Positions 33,931-42,632 of a DNA stretch of 64,000 nucleotides are shown here, in pieces. The translations under genes were made by a program, and so were the position numbers. The stretch's first letter is position 1. Each line of letters starts with the position of its first letter. Origin of the DNA: Bog-473 sp963779735 (GTDB lineage: Bacteria; Actinomycetota; Acidimicrobiia; Acidimicrobiales; RAAP-2); the NCBI GenBank assembly GCA_963779735.1, contig CAVZZJ010000008.1, forward strand, positions 115,521 through 179,520, written 5' to 3'. The notes beneath the pieces were generated by a model that saw only the letters and a list, made by a program, of their open reading frames with translations, was not told the DNA's origin and did not search any database.

Positions 33931-35012
33931 GAGGCTGCTCCTTGGCTAGGGCCGACCGCGTCGCGGACGCGGCGGCGGAGGATGTCGGCGTTCAGCAGGT
34001 CGCCCTGGCGCATCCCCGACGGGTCCTGGGAGACGCCGCCGATGGAGCGGATGACCGAGCGGTCGGCTGCGTACATGCGCACGTCGTCGACCAGTTGGCC
34101 GGCGTTGAGCTCATAGACCAGGACGTGCGCGCATCCCCGCGTGGCCTGTTCGAGGGCGTCGCCGGGGAACGGCCAAAGGGTGACCGGACGGAACGACCCG
34201 GCCCGCACCCCCTCGTCCCGGAGCTCATCGACCACGCTGTCGACGAACACGCTCGTCGTCCCGAACGAGACGAGCACCACGTCGGCGTCGTCGGTCCGAT
34301 AGGCCGCGTGGCGGGCCTCGGCGCGCTCGATCTGGCCGTACTTCTCGGCGATCAGCTCCCACGAGACGTTAGGGCCCGGTCCGGGGCTGTTCGGCTTGCC
34401 CAGGGCCCAGGTCCAGATCTGGCGGGCGCGCCCGGTCCCGCTCATGGATCCGTCCAATGCCCAGTCCTTCGCCGGCGTCGCCGGGAACTCGATCGGCTGG
34501 ACGTCGATGCCCACCGTGGAGTGGGCGATCACGTAGTCGCCGTACAGGACGACGGGCGTCCGGTAACGGTCGGCCAGATAGAAGAGGAGCTGGGTGTGCT
34601 CCACCGCCTCGGGCACGTCCCGTGGCGCCAGCGTGATGGTGCGGTAGTCGCCCCAGCCCCCGCCGCGCGTGGCCTGGAAGTAGTCCTGTTGACCACGGGC
34701 CATGTTGAAGATCACCGCAGGCAGCTCGTTGAGAGCCAGCTCGGCGATGCCCTCTTGCATCAGCGCGAGGCCCTGCCCGCAGGAGCCCGTAGCCGCTCGG
34801 GCGCCCGTCGCCGCCGCCCCTATGGTCATGTTGATCGCCTCGATCTCGCTCGCCGCGTTCATGCAGACCCCGCCCACGCCGGGGAGCTTGCGTCCCATGC
34901 TCTCGAGCAGCTCGGTGAACGGCGTCATCGGGTAGCCCGAGAAGAACCGGCACCCGGCGGCGAGGGCCGACTCCGCAACCGCCTCGCTGCCCTGCATGAG
35001 TCGCCGGGTCAT
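33927..35012 (-). CDS. 2-oxoacid:ferredoxin oxidoreductase alpha subunit
   Basis: A 361-residue subunit with the pyrimidine-binding domain: RFFSGYPMTPFTELLE, ASEIEAINMTIGAAATGARAATGSCGQG, ARGQQDYFQATRGGGWGDYR. The C-terminal domain runs through DVVLVSFGTTSVFVD and TLWPFPGDALEQAT. The closest family is VorB/KorA; which 2-oxoacid it uses cannot be read. The start at 35012 is chosen because its ATG overlaps the gamma-subunit stop (ATGA). Confidence 0.86.
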   Translation of the reverse strand: MTRRLMQGSEAVAESALAAGCRFFSGYPMTPFTELLESMGRKLPGVGGVCMNAASEIEAINMTIGAAATGARAATGSCGQGLALMQEGIAELALNELPAVIFNMARGQQDYFQATRGGGWGDYRTITLAPRDVPEAVEHTQLLFYLADRYRTPVVLYGDYVIAHSTVGIDVQPIEFPATPAKDWALDGSMSGTGRARQIWTWALGKPNSPGPGPNVSWELIAEKYGQIERAEARHAAYRTDDADVVLVSFGTTSVFVDSVVDELRDEGVRAGSFRPVTLWPFPGDALEQATRGCAHVLVYELNAGQLVDDVRMYAADRSVIRSIGGVSQDPSGMRQGDLLNADILRRRVRDAVGPSQGAAS

Positions 35013-35593
35013 GGCAGGACCGCCACATCGGGCCATGCGGGAGCGGCCAGAGCCGGCACCGACGCCGCTCCGGCCTCGATCGCTCCCACGTTGGCGGCAA
35101 CGTGCTGCTCGCGGTAGGCGGGCACCAACCGGCGCATGGCCTCGACGACCGAGTCGACGCCCACCACGCCGGTGACGGCGGCGAAGGCGCCGAGCATGAG
35201 AAACGCCGCGCTCATCGGGCTTCCGAGGGCGGTCGCCAGATCGCTCGCCGGGACGGCAAACACCTGCGCCCCTTGGACCTCGACCTCCAAACCGAACAGC
35301 GACGAGTTCACGACGACCACCGCCCCCTCCGCCAGGTTCGGGCGGACGGTCTCCCAGAACGCCTGATCCATCACGAAGGCCGACCAGGCCGAGGTGATGA
35401 CGGGCAGCGCCCGCAGCGGGCCGTCCCCCAGCGTGAGGCCGGCGTTGGTCTTCCCGCCTCGCATGAATCCGCCGTAGCTCGGGAGCAGGAGCACGTCACG
35501 CCCTTCGGCCAGCGCGGCCATGGCGAGGGCCTTCGACGCGATCTGCACCCCCTGCCCTCCGACGCCGGTGAACAACACCTCCCGTTGGGTCAA
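35009..35593 (-). CDS. 2-oxoacid:ferredoxin oxidoreductase gamma subunit
   Basis: A 194-residue subunit with the POR_N/gamma signature REVLFTGVGGQGVQIASKAL, then LLPSYGGFMRGGKTNAGLTL and MLGAFAAVTGVVGVDSV. It starts at TTG overlapping the stop of the CoA-ligase gene (TTGA), so the ligase and all four subunits form one translationally coupled unit. The open frame extends far upstream but lacks family resemblance there. Confidence 0.85.
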   Translation of the reverse strand: MTQREVLFTGVGGQGVQIASKALAMAALAEGRDVLLLPSYGGFMRGGKTNAGLTLGDGPLRALPVITSAWSAFVMDQAFWETVRPNLAEGAVVVVNSSLFGLEVEVQGAQVFAVPASDLATALGSPMSAAFLMLGAFAAVTGVVGVDSVVEAMRRLVPAYREQHVAANVGAIEAGAASVPALAAPAWPDVAVLP

Positions 35594-37074
35594 CGCGTCG
35601 CCTCCTGTCCCGCCAGCAGCGAGCGCTGCACCTGTCCCGTCGCCGACGTTCGTGGAAGCCGCTCTACGACCAGCACCCGACGCGGGTGCTTGAACGCGGC
35701 CAGGCGCCCGGCCAGATGCCGGCGCAGATCGTCCACCGTCGGCGGATCGATCCCTTCGGCAGCAACGACGGCGGCGCAGACGAGCTCGCCCCATCGGGTG
35801 TCGGGCACGCCGATCACGGCGACGTCGGCGATGCCCGGGTAGCTGCGAAGCGCCGCCTCGACCTCGAGCGGGGCGACCGATTCGCCTCCGGAACGGATGA
35901 TCTCGTTCTTGCGCCCGACGATGCAGAAGTAACCGTCGTCATCCTGCTCGACCAGGTCGCCGGAGTGGTACCAGCCGTCCTCGAGCACCAGTGCGGTGGG
36001 GTCCGGCAGGTCGAAGTAGCCGGACATCAGGGTCCCCGATGCGAGCAGCAGCTCGCCATCGCCCGCCACCCTCGCCTGTATCCCGGGCACCGGCAGGCCG
36101 ATCGATCCGGGCTTGCGGAACAGATCCTGGTCGGCCAGGCTGATGGCCCGGCCAACCTCGGTCGATCCGTAGCTGACGGTGGTTCGGGTCCCGGGCAGCC
36201 GCTCCTTCATCTCCTGGAGAAGGCCCGGCTCCACGAACGAGGTACCGATGAGGGCCCACTCCAAGCTTTGCAGGTCATACGGCCGCTTCTCCTCGAAGAT
36301 CCGCTGCCACACCGCAGGGATGCAGTAGAGCGTGCCGGGCCGATGCCGCTCGACCGCCGCCAGGATCTCACGGGCGTCGGCTCGGGTCACCAGATGCGCC
36401 GGTTGATGGGCTGACCAGGCGTGATAGGCAAAGGTCCACCCCGCCATGTGGAACAGCGGGAACATCACGAGCTGACCCTTGCCCCCCGTCGTCACCGTCG
36501 CGGTCGATCCGGCGAAGGTTCGCAACCAGGTGGCCCGCTGCGAGATCATCACCCCCTTCGGCCGTCCGGTGCTGCCGCTGGTCAGAAAGATGGTGAAGAC
36601 GTCGTCCTCGGCGGGGAGGGGATCGGACGGCGACGAGGCAGAGGCCCGGGCGGCCAGCTCGTCGAGCGCGACTCCCGGACCGGGACCCCCCAGCGTGGCT
36701 ATCGGCAGGTCGAGCTCCTTGCCCAGGGCCTCGCCCTGTCCGGCATGTGCCGGGTCGACGATGACCAGCCTCGGGGCCAGGTAGTCGAGGGCGGCACGAG
36801 CCTCCTCTTCGGAATAGGCCGGGTTGAGCGGGGCGAAGGCGGCGCCGAGACGTCCGAGTGCGAACTGAAGCGGCGCGGCCTCCAGGCTGATATCGGCCCA
36901 GTAGGCGACACGCGCACCTCGGCCGAGACCCCACCCGGAGAGGGCGTTCGCCAGCCGGTTGGACCGCTCTGCCAGGCCCCCGAAGGTGAGGGCGCCGTCA
37001 CCAAGCGTCACGGCGAGACGTTCCGGCGCCGCTCTCGCCGCGCTGGACAGGACGTCGCCGATCACCAGTGCCAT
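35590..37074 (-). CDS. Class I adenylate-forming CoA ligase, A10 lysine replaced
   Basis: A 494-residue acyl-CoA ligase-like protein. The ATP loop TSGSTGRPKGVMISQ, the YGSTEVGR motif, and WYHSGDLVEQDDDGYF with GRKNEIIRSGGE are all present. At the C-terminus, where a catalytic lysine normally appears in x-G-K-[IV]-x-R, the sequence is SATGQVQRSLL, so the A10 lysine is glutamine. The adenylation step would be impaired unless another residue serves. It is the first gene of the oxidoreductase operon and faces the GntR gene across the palindrome at 37082. Confidence 0.83.
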   Translation of the reverse strand: MALVIGDVLSSAARAAPERLAVTLGDGALTFGGLAERSNRLANALSGWGLGRGARVAYWADISLEAAPLQFALGRLGAAFAPLNPAYSEEEARAALDYLAPRLVIVDPAHAGQGEALGKELDLPIATLGGPGPGVALDELAARASASSPSDPLPAEDDVFTIFLTSGSTGRPKGVMISQRATWLRTFAGSTATVTTGGKGQLVMFPLFHMAGWTFAYHAWSAHQPAHLVTRADAREILAAVERHRPGTLYCIPAVWQRIFEEKRPYDLQSLEWALIGTSFVEPGLLQEMKERLPGTRTTVSYGSTEVGRAISLADQDLFRKPGSIGLPVPGIQARVAGDGELLLASGTLMSGYFDLPDPTALVLEDGWYHSGDLVEQDDDGYFCIVGRKNEIIRSGGESVAPLEVEAALRSYPGIADVAVIGVPDTRWGELVCAAVVAAEGIDPPTVDDLRRHLAGRLAAFKHPRRVLVVERLPRTSATGQVQRSLLAGQEATR

Positions 37075-37081
37075 GCGGACT

Positions 37082-37101
37082 GGATTTTAGATCTAAAATC
37101 C
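37082..37101. promoter_or_regulatory. Perfect 20-bp palindromic operator
   Basis: GGATTTTAGATCTAAAATCC equals its own reverse complement and is the most A+T-rich spot in its neighbourhood. It fills the 32-base gap between the divergent starts (37074 minus, 37107 plus). The GntR-family protein encoded beside it is the natural ligand and would control both operons at once. Confidence 0.75.
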
Positions 37102-37106
37102 CCATC

Positions 37107-38219
37107 GTGCTGACCACCCGTCCGTTGAAGCGGACCAAGACCAGCGACGCCGTCATCGACTATCTGCTCGAGTCGCTCGTCGAGGGACGTCTGTGCTCGG
37201 GCGATCGCATCGACATTGACGAGGTGAGCGAGACCCTGGGCGTCAGCCGCAGTCCCGTCCGGGAGGCCCTCGTCATCCTCGAACGCGACGGCATCGTCGC
37301 CACCCGGTTCCATCGCGGGGTGTACGTAGAGCCGTTCGACACCGAATCGATCATTGACGACTTCGAGATCTACGGCATTCTGAGCGGGATAGCGGTGGCC
37401 CGGCTGGCGCGGCAGCACGATCCCGAGGTGATCGCCGAACTGCAACAGGCCCTGGCCGAGCTGGAAGGGACATCACCCGACGAGCGGGACCGGCTCGTCG
37501 AGCTGGTCCAGGAGATCCTTCGCATTGAGCACCGGGCCGGCGGGTCGCGCCGGCTCCGCGCCGAGCTCAGGGCGTTCGCCGGGTTCCTCCCGTGGGTCTT
37601 CCGTGTCACCGGCGGGCGTAGCCACGACAAGGTGGTCCGCGAACAGGCCCGTGTCATCGGGGCCATCGCCGCCGGTGACGCGGAGCGGGCGGCCCGCTAC
37701 CGGGCGGAGGACGTCACGGCGGCTGGGAGGGACGTGGCCGCGGAGCTGGTGCGCCGTGGCCTGTTGTCCGGACGCGAGGCGCGGTCGAGCGCGGAGGAGA
37801 CGTTCCGCTCCTACCTCCGCGCGTTCAACGGGGGCGACGTGGCCGCACTGGCCGCGCTGTACGCCCCGGCGACCACCTTCCGGAACCCGTTCAGCCCCGC
37901 GCCGATGACCACGCGCGAGGCCGTCTTGGCCTTCGTGGCGCCGATGTTCGCTGCGTACAGCGACATGACGGCCACGGTGCAGGACATGGTGGCCGACGAC
38001 GAACATGTGGCCGCCCGCCTGGCCATCTGCGCCCTCCACACCGGCGTCCTGCAGCACCCCAGTGGCCCCGTCGCGGGGACCGGCCGTCGGGTGCGGATGC
38101 GCACGGCGGAGTTCCTCCGGGTCGATGGCGACGGCCTCATCGTCGATCATGAGCGCATCTTCGACAGCGGCCCGGTGCTCGCCCAGTTGGGCCTCCGGGA
38201 GGCGCACCGGAGCCGATGA
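37107..38219 (+). CDS. GntR-FCD regulator fused to a SnoaL domain
   Basis: A 370-residue protein of three domains. Residues ~12-75 are a GntR winged helix (DIDEVSETLGVSRSPVREAL). Residues ~80-215 are an FCD ligand-binding domain (FEIYGILSGIAVARLA, EHRAGGSRRLRAELRAF). Residues ~228-355 are a SnoaL/NTF2-like domain (SYLRAFNGGDVAALAALYAP, VEEFLRVDGDGLI-like ending). FadR-type regulators normally end after FCD. The GTG at 37107 begins five bases after the palindrome, so the mRNA is probably leaderless; in-frame starts upstream would place the operator inside the gene. Confidence 0.82.
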   Translation: MLTTRPLKRTKTSDAVIDYLLESLVEGRLCSGDRIDIDEVSETLGVSRSPVREALVILERDGIVATRFHRGVYVEPFDTESIIDDFEIYGILSGIAVARLARQHDPEVIAELQQALAELEGTSPDERDRLVELVQEILRIEHRAGGSRRLRAELRAFAGFLPWVFRVTGGRSHDKVVREQARVIGAIAAGDAERAARYRAEDVTAAGRDVAAELVRRGLLSGREARSSAEETFRSYLRAFNGGDVAALAALYAPATTFRNPFSPAPMTTREAVLAFVAPMFAAYSDMTATVQDMVADDEHVAARLAICALHTGVLQHPSGPVAGTGRRVRMRTAEFLRVDGDGLIVDHERIFDSGPVLAQLGLREAHRSR

Positions 38220-39190
38220 CGCGGGTCCCGCATCCCTTCCGTTTCGGCACGGGCGCCGGGCTCCTGGGTGACCCGGCCAAGCTGATCGGGCTGGCGCGGC
38301 GGTCCGAAGAGCTCGGGTACTCGACCTTCGGCATGGCCGATCACTTCATGATCCCCTTCGCCCCACTGGTCGCCCTGCAGGCCGTGGCCGACGCCACGAC
38401 CACCATCAGGGTGAGCCAGACCGTGCTCGACCAGGATTTCCGTCATCCGGCCGTGCTGGCCAAAGAGCTGGCGACCCTCGACGTGCTCTCCGGCGGCCGC
38501 CTGCAGGTCGGGGTCGGCGCCGGATGGATGCGCGAGGAGTACGAGCAGGCCGGCATCCACTTCGCCAAGGCTTCGGCCCGCATCGAGCGCCTGGAGGAGG
38601 TGGTCGTCGTGCTGAAGGGCCTCTTCGCCGGCGACCCCTTCAGCTACTCCGGCGCGCACGTCACCATCACCGAGCTCGCCGGCACCCCCCGGCCCGTGCA
38701 GCAGCCGCGCCCCCCGATCATGATCGGCGGCGGCGGTCGGAAGCTCCTCGGGGTGGCCGCACGCCAGGCCGACATCGTCCAGATCATGCCGAGCATCCCG
38801 AGGGGCGAGCTCACCACCAGCGCGTACGAGTTCACCTCCGAGGCGTACGAGGAGAAGGTGGGTTGGATCCGCGAGGCCGCCGGCGGTCGCTTCGACGAGA
38901 TAGAGCTGGGCGCGCAGTTCCTCCATGTCGCGGTCACCGCCGACCGCGACCGCGCCTACGACGAGTTCCTGGAACGCTTCGTGCCGATGCAGCGTTCGGT
39001 GGGGAGCGGGCTCACCGTGTCGAAGAACACGTTCCTGTCCTCGCCGGTGGTTGCCGTGGGCACCCTGGACGAGGTCAGCGAACAGCTGGAGGAGACCCGT
39101 GCCCGGTTGGGGATCAGCTACTGGACCTCTGGGGTCGGGGCGCACCCCGCCCAGCTGGCCCCGGTGATAGAGCGGCTCGCGGGGCGTTGA
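38216..39190 (+). CDS. Luciferase-like (F420-dependent type) oxidoreductase
   Basis: A 324-residue luciferase-like enzyme: RFGTGAGLLGDPAKLIGLAR, YSTFGMADHFM, IRVSQTVLDQDFRHPAVLAK, LDVLSGGRLQVGVGAGWM and PPIMIGGGGRKLLGVAA. It resembles the F420-dependent subgroup that has a long C-terminal helical insert. It is coupled by ATGA to the GntR-SnoaL regulator gene, a strong hint that the regulator controls this pathway. Confidence 0.82.
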   Translation: MTRVPHPFRFGTGAGLLGDPAKLIGLARRSEELGYSTFGMADHFMIPFAPLVALQAVADATTTIRVSQTVLDQDFRHPAVLAKELATLDVLSGGRLQVGVGAGWMREEYEQAGIHFAKASARIERLEEVVVVLKGLFAGDPFSYSGAHVTITELAGTPRPVQQPRPPIMIGGGGRKLLGVAARQADIVQIMPSIPRGELTTSAYEFTSEAYEEKVGWIREAAGGRFDEIELGAQFLHVAVTADRDRAYDEFLERFVPMQRSVGSGLTVSKNTFLSSPVVAVGTLDEVSEQLEETRARLGISYWTSGVGAHPAQLAPVIERLAGR

Positions 39191-39216
39191 GTGGTCGATC
39201 AGGAGCCGATGAGGAG

Positions 39217-39978
39217 ATGACCGTGGAGCTTGCCCTCACACCCGACTCCCGGTGGGGTCTCGACGCTCCGGCGCTCGCCGCCATCGCCAAGGGGGCCGGG
39301 TTCTCGGCCGTTGGGCTGGGTGTCTCCCTGGCCGACGGGGCTGCCTCGGCAGCGCTGACGGCCAACGACGTCAGGTGCCATGAGCTCCTCGCCCTCGTAC
39401 TGGGCCGAGACGATGACGCCAACCTGCGCCACGCGCAGGCCCTGGCCGAGGGGGCCGCCACCGTGGGGGCCGAGTGGGTGCTGACGACGTTCGGCGTGCC
39501 GCTGACGAGCGATTCGGCGAAGGCGATGGCACGCTACGCAGCCATGTTCGCCGAGGCCGGCGCCAAGATGGCCGCGGAGTTCAGCCCGCTCGGCAAGGTC
39601 ACCTCCATTCCCGCCGCGCTGGCGGTGGTCGAGGCGGCCGGGGCGGACCGGGCGGGAGTCATGATCGACACCTGGCACTACTTCCGGGGAGACAGCACAT
39701 GGGAGGACCTCGAGACCATGCCGCTCGAGCGGATCGCCTACGTGCAGTTCGCCGACGCGCCAAAGCCTGCGTCGGACGACGCGATGGACGAGACCATGAA
39801 CCGGCGGGTGATGCCCGGCGACGGCGCCTTCGATCTCACGCGCTTTGCCTCCACCCTGCTCGAGCGGGGGTGGGAGGGCCTGGTCAGCGTCGAGGTCCTC
39901 AGCCACGACTTGCGCCGGTTGCCGGTCCCCGAGTTCGCCCGGATGGCCCACGAGACGACGGCCCGTTACTGGCGATGA
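39217..39978 (+). CDS. Sugar-phosphate isomerase/epimerase-like TIM barrel
   Basis: A 253-residue xylose-isomerase-like TIM-barrel protein. Expected strands are seen: AAEFSPLGKVTSI (Glu ligand), GVMIDTWHYFRGD (Asp and His ligands), VQFADAPKP and the closing VSVEVLSHDL (Glu ligand), consistent with a divalent-metal site. It probably isomerises or epimerises a small hydroxy- or keto-acid or sugar. The ATG follows GAGGAG directly; the frame upstream overlaps the luciferase-like gene and is not coding. Confidence 0.78.
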   Translation: MTVELALTPDSRWGLDAPALAAIAKGAGFSAVGLGVSLADGAASAALTANDVRCHELLALVLGRDDDANLRHAQALAEGAATVGAEWVLTTFGVPLTSDSAKAMARYAAMFAEAGAKMAAEFSPLGKVTSIPAALAVVEAAGADRAGVMIDTWHYFRGDSTWEDLETMPLERIAYVQFADAPKPASDDAMDETMNRRVMPGDGAFDLTRFASTLLERGWEGLVSVEVLSHDLRRLPVPEFARMAHETTARYWR

Positions 39979-40101
39979 CGACCCGAAATTACTACGGTGG
40001 ATCGGCGCCCGCGGGTGACGCCGTGACGCCGTGGTGACGTGGACGAGCGAGCACCGCGCCACCCGGCGGACATAGGGGCAACGGCAAGGGGAGGACAGCG
40101 C

Positions 40102-41559
40102 GTGGAACCCGTCAGCATCGGTCGACGAGTCGCAGAGCTCGCGGCGGAACGGCCCGACGAGCGCGTTCTTTGGTGCGTCGCCGCGGGCGGACGCGAGCTC
40201 TCGTTCACCTGGAGCGAGCTGCACCGACGGTCGAGCCAGGTGGCCGGCGCGCTGGCCGGGAGGGGTCTGGGCATCGGCGACCGGCTCGGCATCGGGCTCC
40301 ACAACTCTCCGCAGTTCGTGCTGGCCACCTTGGCCGCCTGGAAGCTCGGGGCTGTTCCGGTGCCCATGCGCTGGGACCTACCGGACTGGGAGCTCACTCG
40401 TCTGCGCGAGGCGATCGACGGCAAGGTCCACCTTGCCGAGGAGGACGTTGCCTGGATCGACGCCACCGCCGACGGCGAGGTGCCCGACCTGCCCGACGTG
40501 ATCGCGCCCCAGTCGAACGGGATCTGCAGCAGCGGATCCACCGGCCTACCCAAGGTGATCGTCAGCAACCGCGCCGGCACCTACGACCCGGCCATGGCCA
40601 CTCCCTACGCTGAGCGCTGGGGACGGTCGATCCCCCGCCCCCAGCATGTCATCGCGCTCGGCCCGATGTACCACGTCAACGGCTTCAGCGGTCTCTTCAA
40701 CCTGCTGGCGGGCGACCTCCTCATCGTGATGGAGAAGTTCGACGCCGCCCTGGTGGTCGACGTCTTCGAACGGCACCGCATCTCCACCTTCAGCTGCACA
40801 CCCACGATGCTCAAGCGCATCGCCGACCTCCCCGACATTGACGAGCGGGACCTCTCGAGCATCGAGTGGATCAGCCAGGGGGCGGCGCCGATGCCCCCGT
40901 ACCTCATTCGCCGCTGGGCGCAGCTGATCGGTCCCGAGCGGCTGTACATGGCGTACGGCATGACCGAGGGCCTCGGGCTGGCGGCGATTCGGGCCGACGA
41001 GTGGACGGCGCACGAGGGCAGCATCGGGCGGCCGCTGCGCGGAACCGAGGTGCGGATCCTCGGCCCCGACGGTGAGGACCAGCCGCCCGGGGAGATCGGC
41101 GACATCTACCTCCGCTCGGCGGCCTACGGTGGCTCGAGCTACCTCGGCGCCGCCCCCCAGATGGCGAGCACCGACGACGGCTTCGCCTCGGTGGGCGACC
41201 TCGGCTACCTCGACGAGGACGGCTACCTCTACCTGGTCGACCGCCGGGTCGACATGATCATCACCGGCGGGGCCAACGTGTTCCCGGCCGAGGTGGAGAT
41301 CGCCCTCATGGACCACCCGAAGGTGGCGGACGTGGTCGTGATCGGCCTGAAGGACGAGGAGTGGGGCCGCCGGGTGCACGCCATCGTCCAGCCGGCGGAT
41401 CCCGCCGACCCCCCGACGCTCGACGAGGTGCGCGCCTACGCCAAGGCCCGCCTCCACCCCTTCAAGGTGCCGAAGTCGGTGGAGATCGTCGACTCCCTCC
41501 CGCGCAGCGCGGCCACCAAGGTGAACCGCGGCGCCCTCATCGACGCGCGCGGCGGATGA
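40102..41559 (+). CDS. AMP-dependent acyl-CoA synthetase/ligase
   Basis: A 485-residue class I adenylate-forming enzyme: ATP loop CSSGSTGLPKVIV, MYHVNGFSGLFN, MAYGMTEGLG, VGDLGYLDEDGYLYLVDRRVDMIITGG and a C-terminal lysine in RSAATKVNRGAL, so the A10 lysine is present, unlike the ligase at 35590. The substrate is unknown. The GTG at 40102 has GGGGAGG seven bases upstream and is preferred to the GTG at 40039. The stop overlaps the next start by ATGA. Confidence 0.83.
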   Translation: MEPVSIGRRVAELAAERPDERVLWCVAAGGRELSFTWSELHRRSSQVAGALAGRGLGIGDRLGIGLHNSPQFVLATLAAWKLGAVPVPMRWDLPDWELTRLREAIDGKVHLAEEDVAWIDATADGEVPDLPDVIAPQSNGICSSGSTGLPKVIVSNRAGTYDPAMATPYAERWGRSIPRPQHVIALGPMYHVNGFSGLFNLLAGDLLIVMEKFDAALVVDVFERHRISTFSCTPTMLKRIADLPDIDERDLSSIEWISQGAAPMPPYLIRRWAQLIGPERLYMAYGMTEGLGLAAIRADEWTAHEGSIGRPLRGTEVRILGPDGEDQPPGEIGDIYLRSAAYGGSSYLGAAPQMASTDDGFASVGDLGYLDEDGYLYLVDRRVDMIITGGANVFPAEVEIALMDHPKVADVVVIGLKDEEWGRRVHAIVQPADPADPPTLDEVRAYAKARLHPFKVPKSVEIVDSLPRSAATKVNRGALIDARGG

Positions 41560-42632
41560 GCGGGACCAGGCTAGGCGTCGTCGTCGTCGGCACCGGGTTC
41601 GGGTGTCGCGTCCACGTACCGGCCGCGCGGGCCGCGGGACTCGACGTCGTGGCGCTCGTCGGGCGCGACCGCGAGCGGGCGGCCCGGCGGGCCGAGCGCT
41701 CCGGCGTCGCCGAGGCCTGCGGATCACTCACCGAGGCACTACGACTGCCGCACTCCGACATCGTCGTGATCGCCTCGCCGCCGGCCACGCACGCCGAGCT
41801 GGCCGAGGAGGCGATCGCCGCGGGCCGTCACGTCCTGGTGGAGAAGCCCTTCACCACCTCGGTCGGCGACGCCCGGCGCCTGGTGGATGGGGCCAGCCGG
41901 GCCGGCGTAACCGCGCTCGTCGGCCACGAGTTCCGCTTCGCCCCCGAGCGGGTGACGTTCCGGCAGGCGGTGCGCGACGGGTTGGTGGGGACGCCGAGGA
42001 TCGCCACGTTCGTCGGCCACCTCCCGCTGGTCGCGCCACCCGACATGAAGGCGCCGCCGTGGTGGTTCGACCCGGACCTCGGCGGCGGCTGGCTGGGCGC
42101 CTCGGTGTCACACCTCGTCGACGCCATCCGCTCGTGGCTCGGCGAGTTCGAGAGCGTGAGTGCCGCGCTGCCGATGGTGTCCGGCCGCGACCCCGCCACC
42201 CACGCCGAGGACACCGCGTCGGCCCGGTTCCGTCTCCGATCCGGGTGCGAAGGCGTCCTCCAGCAGAGCGCCGGGGTCTGGGGTGAGCGCGTCGAGATCA
42301 TGCGGGTGGCGGGCCCGCTCGGCACGCTGAGCCTCCATGGCGACGCGGTCACCCTGGCCAACCCGGCGGGCACCGAACGGCTCGACCCAGTCGGGCCGCC
42401 GTTACCTGTGGAGGCCGCCCCCAGCGACGACCCGAGGCACGCCTTCACCCACCTTGAGCTCGGCCCGGCGATCGTCCAGGCCGGCATCCTCCGCGACCTC
42501 GCCCTCGGTGGGGACGCCGAGTACGACCTCGTGCCCCCGGCGACGTTCGCCGACGGTCTCGCCTGCATGGTGGTACTCGACGCCGTCCGCCGCTCGGCCT
42601 CCCAGGGTGGGGCGGTGACCCCTACGGCGTGA
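41556..42632 (+). CDS. Gfo/Idh/MocA-family oxidoreductase
   Basis: A 358-residue NAD(P)-dependent oxidoreductase with a Rossmann domain (VVVVGTGFGCRVHVPA, VIASPPATHAELAEEAIAAG) and the family motif HVLVEKPFT, whose Lys and Pro belong to the active site. The substrate domain contains GGGWLGASVSHLVDAI, with the usual catalytic His. It is coupled by ATGA to the ligase, making a four-gene tail (luciferase-like, isomerase, ligase, oxidoreductase) behind the GntR regulator. Confidence 0.84.
   Translation: MSGTRLGVVVVGTGFGCRVHVPAARAAGLDVVALVGRDRERAARRAERSGVAEACGSLTEALRLPHSDIVVIASPPATHAELAEEAIAAGRHVLVEKPFTTSVGDARRLVDGASRAGVTALVGHEFRFAPERVTFRQAVRDGLVGTPRIATFVGHLPLVAPPDMKAPPWWFDPDLGGGWLGASVSHLVDAIRSWLGEFESVSAALPMVSGRDPATHAEDTASARFRLRSGCEGVLQQSAGVWGERVEIMRVAGPLGTLSLHGDAVTLANPAGTERLDPVGPPLPVEAAPSDDPRHAFTHLELGPAIVQAGILRDLALGGDAEYDLVPPATFADGLACMVVLDAVRRSASQGGAVTPTA

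Noticed and set aside
39988..40060. GACGCCGTG repeats before the ligase as an operator
   Set aside because: Only two short copies, not palindromic and not repeated elsewhere.
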